The notes beneath the pieces are model-generated. The model ran no database searches and was not told the DNA's origin. It saw nothing but the letters and a program-made list of their open reading frames with translations. Below are positions 31,590 through 39,515 of a stretch of DNA of 39,940 nt, one piece after another (position 1 is the stretch's first letter; each line of letters begins with the position of its first letter). The DNA lies in assembly GCA_030429105.1 (NCBI GenBank), contig JAUIDE010000032.1:1-39940 (forward strand). Reading direction: 5' to 3'. The DNA comes from Alphaproteobacteria bacterium. GTDB taxonomy: Bacteria; Pseudomonadota; Alphaproteobacteria; Rhodobacterales; Rhodobacteraceae. The translations under genes were made by a program, and so were the position numbers.

Positions 31590-32839
31590 CCGTGGCGGCG
31601 CGGCCCGCCGGGCTCCCGGCCTATATCGCCGTCACGGCGGCCTATTGGGCCTTCATGTTGACGGACGGGGCGCTCCGGATGCTGGTGCTCCTGCATTTCC
31701 ACGTCCTCGGCTTCACGCCGTTCCAGCTCGCCTTTCTCTTCCTGCTCTACGAATTCATGGGGGTGGTGACGAACCTCTCCGCCGGCTGGATCGCGGCGCG
31801 GTTCGGGCTGACCTCCACGCTCTATGCCGGGCTCGCGATCCAGATCGGGGCGCTCCTGCTCCTCGCCGCGCTCGACCCGGAATGGGCGCTCCTTCTCTCC
31901 GTCGCCTATGTGATGGTCGTGCAGGGGCTTTCCGGCGTCGCCAAGGACCTCTCCAAGATGAGCGCCAAGAGCGCTGTGAAGCTGCTGGCCCCGGAGGGGG
32001 AGGGCGCGCTCTTCCGCTGGGTCGCGGCGCTGACCGGTTCGAAGAACGCGGTGAAGGGGTTCGGGTTCCTCATCGGCGCCGCCTCCCTCGGCCTTTTCGG
32101 GTTCGAGGCTTCGGTGATGGCGATGGCCGGCGCGCTCGGGCTCGTCCTCCTCGCCGTCGCGCTCTTCATGCCGGCGGGGCTCCCCGCCGGCCGCAAGGAG
32201 GCGAAGTTCCGCGAGGTCTGGTCGAAGGACCGGGACGTGAACCGCCTCAGCCTCGCCCGGCTCTTCCTCTTCGGCGCGCGGGACGTGTGGTTCGTCGTCG
32301 GCATCCCGGTCTATTTCTACTCCGTCCTGTCGGACGGGACGACGGAGGGGAACCGGGAGGCGTTCTTCCTGATCGGCGCCTTCATGGCCTGCTGGATCAT
32401 CGGCTACGGCGCGGTGCAGGGCTTCACGCCGGCGATCCTGAAGGCGAAGGGGAGGCCGCTGGCGGAGATCGTCGGGCTGGCGCGGCGCTGGGTCTTCGTC
32501 CTCGCGCTGATCCCGGCGGCGCTGGCCGGGCTAGCGCTGATCGGGGGGGACTGGCTGACGGGCGCGGTCGTCGCCGGGCTGCTCGTCTTCGGCGCGGTCT
32601 TCGCGCTCAACAGCGCGCTCCATTCGTACCTGATCCTCGCCCTTTCGCCCGCCGGGCGGGTGACGATGGATGTGGGCTTCTACTACATGGCGAACGCCGC
32701 CGGGCGGCTCCTCGGCACGCTCCTCTCGGGGCTCTCATACCAGGCGGGGGGCCTGCCGCTCTGCCTCGGAACGGCGGCGGCGATGGCCGAGCTCAGCTGG
32801 CTCGCTGCGCGGGGAATCGGGGGGACGGAGCGCCCATAA
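31586..32839 (+). CDS. arsJ: ArsJ organoarsenical efflux permease (MFS)
   Basis: Membrane protein of 417 residues with about twelve hydrophobic segments, predicted to export 1-arseno-3-phosphoglycerate, which then breaks down to arsenate outside. Recognisable family stretches are [40 protein letters not shown], the stretch [30 protein letters not shown] and [20 protein letters not shown]. The GTG at 31586 overlaps the GAPDH stop as GTGA; another GTG two codons later is a minor alternative. Its TAA stop lies inside the second copy of an 18-bp repeat. It is the last gene of the arsenic operon. Confidence 0.94.
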   Translation: MTVAARPAGLPAYIAVTAAYWAFMLTDGALRMLVLLHFHVLGFTPFQLAFLFLLYEFMGVVTNLSAGWIAARFGLTSTLYAGLAIQIGALLLLAALDPEWALLLSVAYVMVVQGLSGVAKDLSKMSAKSAVKLLAPEGEGALFRWVAALTGSKNAVKGFGFLIGAASLGLFGFEASVMAMAGALGLVLLAVALFMPAGLPAGRKEAKFREVWSKDRDVNRLSLARLFLFGARDVWFVVGIPVYFYSVLSDGTTEGNREAFFLIGAFMACWIIGYGAVQGFTPAILKAKGRPLAEIVGLARRWVFVLALIPAALAGLALIGGDWLTGAVVAGLLVFGAVFALNSALHSYLILALSPAGRVTMDVGFYYMANAAGRLLGTLLSGLSYQAGGLPLCLGTAAAMAELSWLAARGIGGTERP

Positions 32840-32849
32840 CCATGGTTAT
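32832..32849. repeat. Copy 2 of the 18-bp palindrome-containing repeat
   Basis: GCCCATAACCATGGTTAT is identical to 17806-17823; its core ATAACCATGGTTAT is palindromic. It covers the arsJ stop codon and lies between the convergent arsJ and dctM genes, where a promoter operator is not expected. A further palindrome CAGGCGCCTG follows at 32856-32865 and may contribute to transcript ends. Confidence 0.75.
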
Positions 32850-32893
32850 CGAAGCCAGGCGCCTGATTTCATGAGATAAAAGAGTTAACGCCC

Positions 32894-34186
32894 TCACCGC
32901 ACGAAGGAAGGCAGCCAGAGCGAGAGCGCCGGGACCAAGACGAGGAGGGCGAGGCGGAAGAGGTCCGCCACCCAGAACGGCGTCACGCCGCGGAAGATGG
33001 TCGAGGTCCGCACGTCCGGCAGCACGCCCTTCAGCACGAAGACGTTGAGGCCCACGGGCGGGGTGATGAGGCTGATCTCCGTCACCACGACGACGACGAT
33101 CCCGAACCAGACAGGATCATAGCCAAGCTCCATCACGAGCGGGAAGAAGATCGGCACGGTGAGGAGGATCATCGAGAGGCTCTCGAACACCGTCCCGAGC
33201 AGGATGTAGATGACGAGGATGGCGAGGATCACCAGCCACGGCGTCTCCGCGAACTGGCCCGCGATCTCCAGCAGGGTCTGCGGGAAGTCCGTCAGGTTGA
33301 TGAAATTGGCGAAGAGGAGCGCGCCGATCAGCACGGCGAAGAGCATCGCCGTCGTCATCGCGCTTTCGAGCAGCACCTCCTGCAGCGTCCTCCAGGTCAG
33401 CGCGCCGCGGAAGAGCGCGAAGAGGAAGGCGCCCACCGCGCCGATCCCCGCCGCCTCCGTCGGGCTGAAGACGCCGCCATAGATGCCGCCCATCACGATG
33501 GCGAAAAGCGTCAGCACGCCCCAGACGGAGCGAAGGAGGCGGAAGCGTTCCGGCCAGCCCATCCGCTCGCCCGCCGGGCCCTTCGAAGGGTCGCGGAAGG
33601 TCACCCAGCGCACGGCGGCGAGGTAGAAGAGCACGGCGATGATCCCCGGGATCACCCCGGCGGCGAAGAGCTTGCCGATGCTCGTCTGCGTCAGGATGCC
33701 GTAGATCACGAGGATGACGGAGGGCGGGATGAGGATGCCGAGCGTCCCCCCCGCGGCGATGGAGCCCGCCGCCAGCCCGTCATCATAGCCGTAGCGGCGC
33801 ATCGAGGGCATGGCGACCTTCGACATCGTCGCCGCCGTGGCGAGCGAGGAGCCGCAGATGGCGGAGAAGCCGCCGCAGGCGACGACCGTCGCCATGGCGA
33901 GCCCGCCCTTCCGGTGCCCGAGAAAGGCGTTGGAAGCGTCGTAGAGCTCCCCGGCGAGCCGCGCGCGGGCCACGAAATTGCCCATAAGCACGAAGAGCGG
34001 GACGACCGAAAGCTCATAGGAGATCGCCGCGTCGAACGCTGTCTGCCCGACATTGGCGAGCGCGCCGCGCGTCGAGCCCACATACATCATGCCGAAGAAG
34101 CCGGTGACGATCATCGCGAAGGCGATGGGCACGCGCAGGAAGGCAAGGCCGAGGAGGGCCGCGAGGCCGATCAGGGCTTCGGTCAT
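32894..34186 (-). CDS. dctM: TRAP transporter large permease subunit (DctM)
   Basis: Inner-membrane protein of 430 residues with about a dozen hydrophobic segments, the transport-channel subunit of a tripartite ATP-independent periplasmic transporter. Family motifs include LAFLRVPIAFAMIVTGFFG, VPLFVLMGNFVARARLAGEL, the stretch CGGFSAICGSSLATAATMSKV, AAGGTLGILIPPSVILVIYG, SPTEAAGIGAVGAFLFALFR and TPPVGLNVFVLKGVLPDV. It uses an ion gradient, usually Na+, to drive import. The start overlaps the DctQ stop by ATGA. It ends convergently with arsJ, with 54 bases between them. Confidence 0.94.
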   Translation of the reverse strand: MTEALIGLAALLGLAFLRVPIAFAMIVTGFFGMMYVGSTRGALANVGQTAFDAAISYELSVVPLFVLMGNFVARARLAGELYDASNAFLGHRKGGLAMATVVACGGFSAICGSSLATAATMSKVAMPSMRRYGYDDGLAAGSIAAGGTLGILIPPSVILVIYGILTQTSIGKLFAAGVIPGIIAVLFYLAAVRWVTFRDPSKGPAGERMGWPERFRLLRSVWGVLTLFAIVMGGIYGGVFSPTEAAGIGAVGAFLFALFRGALTWRTLQEVLLESAMTTAMLFAVLIGALLFANFINLTDFPQTLLEIAGQFAETPWLVILAILVIYILLGTVFESLSMILLTVPIFFPLVMELGYDPVWFGIVVVVVTEISLITPPVGLNVFVLKGVLPDVRTSTIFRGVTPFWVADLFRLALLVLVPALSLWLPSFVR

Positions 34187-34713
34187 GTCTCCGCCCGCCT
34201 CCGCGCGCCGGAGGCCCAGGCGAGCGCCGCGGCGAGGCTCGCCAGCGCGGCGACGGCGCAGAGCACGGCCATCGCGAGGCTGAACGGCCAGAGCGGCAGG
34301 AACAACTCCTCCGTCACCTCGGAGAACCGCGCCTGATCGGAGGAGCGGACCCAGAGCCGCCAGGCGACGAAGCCGGTCGCCCCCGCGACGACGAGGTTGA
34401 CGATCACGCCCTGCGCCCGCTTCACGAGGCCCGGCGTCATGCCGTCCAGCAGGTCCACCGTCACATGCTCCTCCCGCAGATTGGCGAGCGGCAGGGCGCA
34501 GAAGATGATCGCCGGCATGCAGAGCGAGACGAGCTCATAGGCCGAGGGCAGGGGGCTCGAAAAGAAATAGCGGCCGATCACGTCCAGAAAGGTGATCGTC
34601 ATCATCGTGAAGAGCATCAGGCAGGCGACGAGCGAAAGCGCCTTCGCGGGCGCCTCCGCGAGCCGCATCGCGGGGCCGGATTCCGGCCCCGCGCCGTGCG
34701 CGGCTTCGCTCAC
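34183..34713 (-). CDS. dctQ: TRAP transporter small permease subunit (DctQ)
   Basis: Inner-membrane protein of 176 residues with four hydrophobic segments, for example LSLVACLMLFTMMTITFLDV near the N-terminus. The DctQ pattern DVIGRYFFSSPLPSAYELVS and LREEHVTVDLL is clear. It pairs with DctM to form the membrane complex. It starts with GTG directly after the DctP stop codon (TGAGTG, no gap) and overlaps DctM by four bases, so translation of the three genes is tightly coupled. An ATG at codon 16 is possible but less consistent with the coupling. Confidence 0.88.
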   Translation of the reverse strand: MSEAAHGAGPESGPAMRLAEAPAKALSLVACLMLFTMMTITFLDVIGRYFFSSPLPSAYELVSLCMPAIIFCALPLANLREEHVTVDLLDGMTPGLVKRAQGVIVNLVVAGATGFVAWRLWVRSSDQARFSEVTEELFLPLWPFSLAMAVLCAVAALASLAAALAWASGARRRAET

Positions 34714-35739
34714 TCAGTTCGTCCCGGCTGCGAGCTTCGCGGCCTCTTCCTTGAAGAAGGCGTAGATCGCCTCCCCGTCCACGCCGACCGCCTTCGCCTG
34801 CTCGAAATAATCGGCGACGAATTTCTCGTTCAGCTTCTCCACCTCGGCGATCAGCTCGGCGGGGGCGGTGACGATCTTGTTGCCCGCCTTCTCCGCCTCG
34901 CCGAGGCCCCAGGCGTTGATCTTGTCCCAGCCCTCGCCGGCCATCTTCGCGAAGGCCTCGCCGGAGAACTTGTCGATCACCGCGCGGTCCTCGTCGGAGA
35001 GGCCGTTATAGACCTCCTCGTTGATCACGAGGAAATGCGAGGAGGAATAGAGCCCGCCGGGGATGTAGGTGGAATAGGGCACCAGCTCCGTGATCTTGAA
35101 GCTCGGGAGGGATTCATACGGGAAGGTGATCCCGTCCGCCACGCCGGTGGAGAGGATCTCGTAGCTCTTCGGCGCCGGCTGCGCGACGGAGACGCCGCCC
35201 CAGGCCTCGACCACCGCCTTCGGGATCGGGCCGCCCGTCCGCATCTTCTGCCCCACCATGTCGGCGGGGGAGAGGATGTGCTTCTTCGAATGATGGATCA
35301 CGCCCGGGCCGTGCGTGTTCATCCCGATGAGATGCGTGCCCTCGTAATAGCCCTTGTCGGCCAGGAACTTGTCATGCGTCCGCTGGAGCGCGATGGAGGT
35401 CGCCACCGCGCTGTCCCCGAGGAGCGGCAGCTCCGCGAAGAGATAGGCCGCGAAGCGCTGCGGCGCGTAGCCGTGGACGGTGAAGGCGACGTCGGCCTGC
35501 CCGGTCCGCACCGCGTCGAGATGCGCGGGCGGGGAGGCGACGGGCTTCGGCAGCCGCTTGAAGGTGATGCGGCCCTCGCTCTCCTTCTCGATCGCCTCCA
35601 TCCACGGGATGTAGATCGCCTCGTTCACCGGATGCGTCCAGGGCAGCCACGAGGAATAGGTCAGCTCCACATCGGCCTTCGCCGCCACGGCGAAGGAAAA
35701 CGCCAGCGCGCCGAGCGCGGCGGACTTGAGGATGTTCAT
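34714..35739 (-). CDS. dctP: TRAP transporter substrate-binding protein (DctP)
   Basis: Periplasmic binding protein of 341 residues. A signal peptide MNILKSAALGALAFSFAVAA precedes KADVELTYSSWLPWTHPVN. The conserved ligand-carboxylate region is seen as LSPADMVGQKMRTGGPIPK with the family Arg, followed by GGVSVAQPAPKSYEILSTGVADGI. The ATG follows a GGAGGCGTGA ribosome site. Substrate is most often a carboxylate, but cannot be assigned; the W-P-W near the N-terminus and YSSSHFLVINEEVYNGL fit a general DctP subgroup. It is the first gene of the P-Q-M operon, with its promoter within 35740-35880. Confidence 0.92.
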   Translation of the reverse strand: MNILKSAALGALAFSFAVAAKADVELTYSSWLPWTHPVNEAIYIPWMEAIEKESEGRITFKRLPKPVASPPAHLDAVRTGQADVAFTVHGYAPQRFAAYLFAELPLLGDSAVATSIALQRTHDKFLADKGYYEGTHLIGMNTHGPGVIHHSKKHILSPADMVGQKMRTGGPIPKAVVEAWGGVSVAQPAPKSYEILSTGVADGITFPYESLPSFKITELVPYSTYIPGGLYSSSHFLVINEEVYNGLSDEDRAVIDKFSGEAFAKMAGEGWDKINAWGLGEAEKAGNKIVTAPAELIAEVEKLNEKFVADYFEQAKAVGVDGEAIYAFFKEEAAKLAAGTN

Positions 35740-36033
35740 TCACGCCTCCTGTTGACGGACCGCCGGATTTCTCACGCTGCCGGCGTTATGGCCCAAGTCT
35801 TACCGGCGCGCCGCGCCAAGACAATGGGAATCCGGAGGGGGGCGAAGAGACCCCGAAGGCGCCGCCCCGGCGGAAACCTAAGCAAATCCTTGCGTTTCAG
35901 CGATGTCCGGCGATTGGGTGCGAGGGGCGGGTGGTGGACTTAACGATAGACGAGTCGAACCGTCTATTTGAGGTCCTGGAGGAATGGGAAACCCATCTCG
36001 CACAACATGATCTGAGTGATCTGAGGTGCGACG
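35740..36033. other. Intergenic junction between chromosomal TRAP operon and mobile DNA
   Basis: The first 140 bases remain GC-rich and must carry the promoter for dctP on the minus strand; no convincing -35/-10 pair was recognised. From about 35880 base composition falls and codon use changes, marking the start of the acquired segment. The candidate oriT and a short 40-codon frame (35931-36053) lie in this part. No tRNA gene or obvious attachment-site repeat was seen at the junction. Confidence 0.5.
35946..35979. other. Candidate origin of transfer (oriT)
   Basis: ATAGACG-N8-CGTCTAT (35946-35967) is a perfect 7-bp inverted repeat about 70 bases upstream of mobC. It is followed after a few bases by GAGGTCCTGGAGG, in which TCCTG resembles the core of the RP4/Ti-type nick site (ATCCTG followed by C or T). 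A dyad followed by a TCCTG core at short distance upstream of mobC and mobA is the usual oriT arrangement. The nick position is inferred and no experimental parallel is known to me. Confidence 0.45.
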
Positions 36034-36453
36034 ATGAAGATTTCGCACCCTGATTTCAATAAGATAGCCAAAGGCAAGACGCCGCCTCCGTTCTCGCTGC
36101 GCCTGACCTTTGAGGAGCGCGCCCGGCTTGAGGGCGCTGCGAATGGCGTGGCTCTTGGAGCCTACATCCGTTCTGTGCTCTTCGATCAGGAACTGCCCAA
36201 GGTGAGGCGGCGCGGAACAAAACCTGTCGCCGATCATGCCGAACTGGCCAGAGTCCTTGCCGTCCTCGGCTCGACTCGGCTGTCCTCGAACATCAATCAA
36301 CTGGCCAAGGCGGTGAGCACCGGCTCCTTGCCGGTGACGCCGGATACGGAAAACGAATTGCGCGCCGCCTGCGCTGACATCGCCGCGATGCGCCAGATGT
36401 TGGTGAAGGCTCTCGGGCTGGACAGCTCGGAGCCGGAAGGAGGGTCGCCATGA
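36034..36453 (+). CDS. mobC: Plasmid mobilisation relaxosome protein MobC
   Basis: Accessory DNA-binding protein of 139 residues expected to help the relaxase open oriT. Features are PPFSLRLTFEERARLEGAAN, which is a ribbon-helix-helix-like start, then LGAYIRSVLF, and the typical MobC segment LGSTRLSSNINQLAKAVSTG, followed by a helical tail. It has lower GC and different codon use from the chromosomal genes to its left. Its stop overlaps the relaxase ATG (ATGA), as usual for mobCA pairs. Confidence 0.88.
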   Translation: MKISHPDFNKIAKGKTPPPFSLRLTFEERARLEGAANGVALGAYIRSVLFDQELPKVRRRGTKPVADHAELARVLAVLGSTRLSSNINQLAKAVSTGSLPVTPDTENELRAACADIAAMRQMLVKALGLDSSEPEGGSP

Positions 36454-37763
36454 TCCTCAAGGCCAGCGAGCGAGGCAGCGCCGCCAACCTGGCCCGCCAC
36501 CTCATGAACTCGCGCGACAATGAGCATGTCGAGCTGCATGAGCTTCGCGGCTTTGTCGCCGATGACTTGCATGGGGCGCTTCAGGAAGCCGACGCAATCT
36601 CGCGCGGGACGCGGTGCAAGAACTTTCTGTTCTCGCTGTCACTGAGCCCGCCCGAACAGGAGAATGTGCCTGTCGATGTGTTTGAGGTGGCGATTGAGAG
36701 GATCGAAGCGAAACTCGGCCTGGAAGATCAGCCCCGCGCCGTCATCTTCCATGAAAAGGAGGGGCGGCGTCACGCTCACGCAGTCTGGTCGCGGATCGAT
36801 CCCGTAGAGATGAAGGCGATCAACCTGCCGCATTTCAAGCGCAAGCTGAACGATATCGCCCGTGAGCTTTACCTCGAACATGGCCGGGACATGCCGGACG
36901 GGTTCAAGCGGGGCCGCTCGCGCGATCCGCTGAACTATTCCCTTGCCGAATGGCAGCAAGCCAGACGCGCCGGGCGTGATCCCAAACAGCTGAAAGCTGT
37001 GGTGCAGGCGTGCTGGAGGTCGTCGGATTCGAGGGCTTCCTTCGAGACGGCTCTGAGCGATGCCGGATTATTCCTCGCGCGCGGAGATCAGCGCGGCTTT
37101 GTCGTCCTCGATGTGAAGGGTGAGGTCTATTCGTTGTCCCGATTGTCCGGCGTGAAGGCCAAGGACCTGAGCGCGCGGCTGGGTGATCCGCAGGAGCTTG
37201 CACCTGTCGAAGCCCGGAAGACCTGGCTCTCCGAGCGGATGAGCGATTAGCTCAAGGCCTATGTTCGGGAAGTGGAACAACGCTGGCGCAAAAAAGGACT
37301 AGCGCTCGAATTCCAGCGCAAACAGCTCGTGGACCGGCATCGCGACGTGCGCCAAGGGCTGAGATCAACCCAGTCCGAGCGCTGGCAAGATGAAGAGCGC
37401 AACCGCGCCGCCCGTCTTCCGCGCGGGTTCAAGGGCCTGTGGAGCTGGATCACAGGCGGCCTGAAGAAGATCAGGCTCCAGAACGCTCTGGAGGTCGCCA
37501 AATCCGATCTGCGTGATCGGTCGGAGCGGCAGGAACTGATTGCAACCCAGCTCGTGGAGCGGCGCGCCTTACAGGTGCAGGTTAAGGCGCAAAGAGCCAG
37601 TCAGCAAAGGGAACTGGCGGCGCTGCACCGTGACATGGCGCATTATATGCTGCTTGGCGGCAAGGCTCCCGAGGCGATCACCAAGGCTCAGTCGCGGGCG
37701 GGACATGATCGCAGCCGGCCGCATGATCATGATGATCCCCAAGGTCCCGATATCGAGCGATGA
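36450..37763 (+). pseudogene. mobA: MobA/VirD2-type relaxase interrupted by an in-frame amber codon
   Basis: A continuous reading frame of 437 codons except for one TAG at 37248-37250. The first part, 266 residues, is a MOB relaxase domain: RGSAANLARHLMNSRDNEHV, then RAVIFHEKEGRRHAHAVWSR with the His cluster that binds metal, and LYLEHGRDMPDGF. After the TAG the same frame continues without shift as LKAYVREVEQRWRKKG and a long Lys/Arg/Gln-rich coiled coil, exactly as full-length family members do. So a single nonsense change, not a frameshift, separates the parts. The N-terminal nuclease domain may still be made. A later GTG (37272) could start the C-terminal part but has no clear ribosome site. 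Confidence 0.85.
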
Positions 37764-37794
37764 TCTGAAGATCATTCTTTTCGTTTATGCTCCC

Positions 37795-37859
37795 CGGATC
37801 ATAATCTCTATCCATGATCTACGCGACATATTGACAATCTATGATCCGTAGCGCATAAT
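37795..37859 (+). promoter_or_regulatory. hipBA promoter and candidate HipB operators
   Basis: TTGACA (37831-37836), a 17-base spacer and CATAAT (37854-37859) form a near-consensus sigma-70 promoter, 21 bases before the hipB ATG. The inverted arms CGGATCATA (37795-37803) and TATGATCCG (37840-37848) flank and invade it. A further dyad ATGATCT-GA-AGATCAT lies at 37760-37775. Repeated ATGATC words make HipB autorepression likely, although the E. coli HipB site is not exactly matched. Confidence 0.75.
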
Positions 37860-37880
37860 CAAGGGAAAAGGTCCATAATC

Positions 37881-38132
37881 ATGCATCAGATCGCCCGCAC
37901 ACCCAAGGATATCGGCAACGCCCTGCGCAAGGCGCGGAAGGCCAGGAAACTGACTCAAGGCGAGCTCGCCACGCAGGCGGGCATCTGGCAGAGAACTGTA
38001 TCCACAATCGAGACCAGCGCGAGCGGCGCGAAGCTCGATACGATTTTCGATCTGCTCGCCGCGCTCGATCTGGAAATCCATATCGTGCCGCGCAGCAAGG
38101 CAAAGCCCGGCGACCTTGAGGATATCTTCTGA
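37881..38132 (+). CDS. hipB: HipB-type antitoxin, HTH DNA-binding protein
   Basis: Protein of 83 residues with a Cro/C1-type helix-turn-helix at about 14-65 (IGNALRKARKARKLTQGELA, then AGIWQRTVSTIE). It should repress its own promoter and bind and neutralise the HipA kinase. The C-terminal tail KAKPGDLEDIF is short. The gene overlaps the hipA start as TGATG. AAGGGAAAAGG upstream is the likely ribosome site. The location on the mobile segment suggests that the pair helps to maintain the element. Confidence 0.9.
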   Translation: MHQIARTPKDIGNALRKARKARKLTQGELATQAGIWQRTVSTIETSASGAKLDTIFDLLAALDLEIHIVPRSKAKPGDLEDIF

Positions 38133-39430
38133 TGGGTCGCAGACGAACCTATGCGCCGCTCGACGTCTTCCTAAACCGCCGCAGGGTAGGGCAGTTCTTC
38201 CGCGAGCCGGACGGAGCCTTCGCTTTCACCTATGCCGTGGAATGGCTGGAGTGGGAGAACACCCTTCCTGTCTCGCGCTCATTGCCACTGCGGCCTGAGC
38301 GCTATGTCGGCCCTCCGGTGATCGCCGTCTTCGACAACCTGCTGCCGGACAATGACGATATCCGCAGGCGCGTCGCCGAGCGCGTCGGCGCTGACGGCCT
38401 TGACGCCTATAGCTTGCTTGCGCGCATCGGGCGGGATTGCGTGGGCGCACTGCAATTCCTGCCTGAGGGCGAGACGCCGGAGGCGAGCGACAGCCTGACG
38501 GGCGAGGCGCTGGGCGATGAAGAGATCGCTGCGATGCTGAAGGACCTGAAGCGCAGCCCGCTTGGCATCCGGCGCGAGCGTGACTTTCGGATTTCGGTGG
38601 CGGGCGCGCAGGAAAAGACGGCGCTGCTCCTCAATGAAGGTCGATGGACCCTGCCATCCGGAACGACGCCGACGACACACATATTCAAGCCCGCCATTGG
38701 CGCGTTGCCGAACGGTATGGACCTGACAGACAGCATCGAGAACGAGCATTTCTGCATGCGATTGATGGCAGGTTTCGGCCTGCCGGTCGCCAAGACCGAG
38801 ATCGTGACCTTCGCGGATACGAAAGTGCTGGTGATCGAACGGTTCGACCGGCTGCGCGCCCGCGACGGAAGGCTGATCCGTCTGCCGCAGGAGGATTGCT
38901 GTCAGGCTCTCTCCGTGCCGCCGACACGAAAATACCAGAACGAGGGCGGGCCGGGCATTGTCGATATCTGCGCGCTGCTCCAGGGGAGCGACGAGCCGCT
39001 CCGCGACCGCGCCCGCTTCTTCAAGGCAAACGTCCTGTTCTGGCTAATCGGCGCGACGGACGGCCATGCGAAGAACTTCAGCATCGCCCTGACGCCGGGC
39101 GGGCGTTTCACTATGACGCCGCTCTATGACGTCTTGAGCGTTCAGCCATCGCTCGATGCAGGCCAGCTCCAGATCAAGGACATGAAGCTTGCGATGTGCG
39201 CGGGCAAAAACCGTCACTACAAGGTCTCGGATATCGTCGGGCGGCATTTTGTCGAAACGGGGCTCGCAGCCGGATTTTCCCGCGAGCAGATCAAGCATGT
39301 CTTCGAAGAGATACGCGCCGAAGCCGATGGGGCGTTCGGAAGCGCTCTCGCTGACATGCCGCCCGGCTTCCCCGGAACGCTGCACGAGTCGATCAGGCGC
39401 GGCTTCGACCGCCGCATCGGCAGTCTCTGA
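38132..39430 (+). CDS. hipA: HipA-type serine/threonine kinase toxin
   Basis: Protein of 432 residues. In E. coli HipA phosphorylates glutamyl-tRNA synthetase and induces dormancy. The N-terminal HipA subdomain is about 1-110 (FDNLLPDNDDIRRRVAE). Kinase features are the loop with the autophosphorylation Ser S155 (RISVAGAQEKTALL), K186 (THIFKP), catalytic D310 with N315 (GATDGHAKNFSI) and metal-binding D333 (PLYDVLS). All key residues are intact, so the toxin is probably active. It is coupled to hipB by one-base overlap and ends before a strong bidirectional terminator. The target in this host is unknown. Confidence 0.93.
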   Translation: MGRRRTYAPLDVFLNRRRVGQFFREPDGAFAFTYAVEWLEWENTLPVSRSLPLRPERYVGPPVIAVFDNLLPDNDDIRRRVAERVGADGLDAYSLLARIGRDCVGALQFLPEGETPEASDSLTGEALGDEEIAAMLKDLKRSPLGIRRERDFRISVAGAQEKTALLLNEGRWTLPSGTTPTTHIFKPAIGALPNGMDLTDSIENEHFCMRLMAGFGLPVAKTEIVTFADTKVLVIERFDRLRARDGRLIRLPQEDCCQALSVPPTRKYQNEGGPGIVDICALLQGSDEPLRDRARFFKANVLFWLIGATDGHAKNFSIALTPGGRFTMTPLYDVLSVQPSLDAGQLQIKDMKLAMCAGKNRHYKVSDIVGRHFVETGLAAGFSREQIKHVFEEIRAEADGAFGSALADMPPGFPGTLHESIRRGFDRRIGSL

Positions 39431-39480
39431 GCCGCCGGGAACCGGCGAAGCTGCCTGGCAAGGACAATCGATTCATGATG

Positions 39481-39515
39481 AAAAAGGGGGCGCTCATGCG
39501 CCCCCTTCCTTTTCC
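39481..39515. terminator. Bidirectional intrinsic terminator after hipA
   Basis: AAGGGGGCGC (39484-39493), a TCAT loop and GCGCCCCCTT (39498-39507) form a 10-bp GC-rich hairpin. On the plus strand it is followed by a T-rich CCTTTTCC. On the minus strand the arm runs into TTTTT (complement of 39481-39485). The TGA stop codon of the minus-strand gene lies in the loop, so one hairpin serves both convergent genes. Confidence 0.85.

Noticed and set aside
37272-37763. Independent 163-codon gene downstream of the relaxase
   Set aside because: It is in the same frame as the relaxase and corresponds to its C-terminal coiled coil, so it is treated as the tail of an interrupted gene.
37737-37775. ATGATCT-GA-AGATCAT as a transcription terminator
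   Set aside because: A two-base spacer cannot form a stable hairpin loop and the remaining stem is AT-rich; an operator role for HipB is more plausible.
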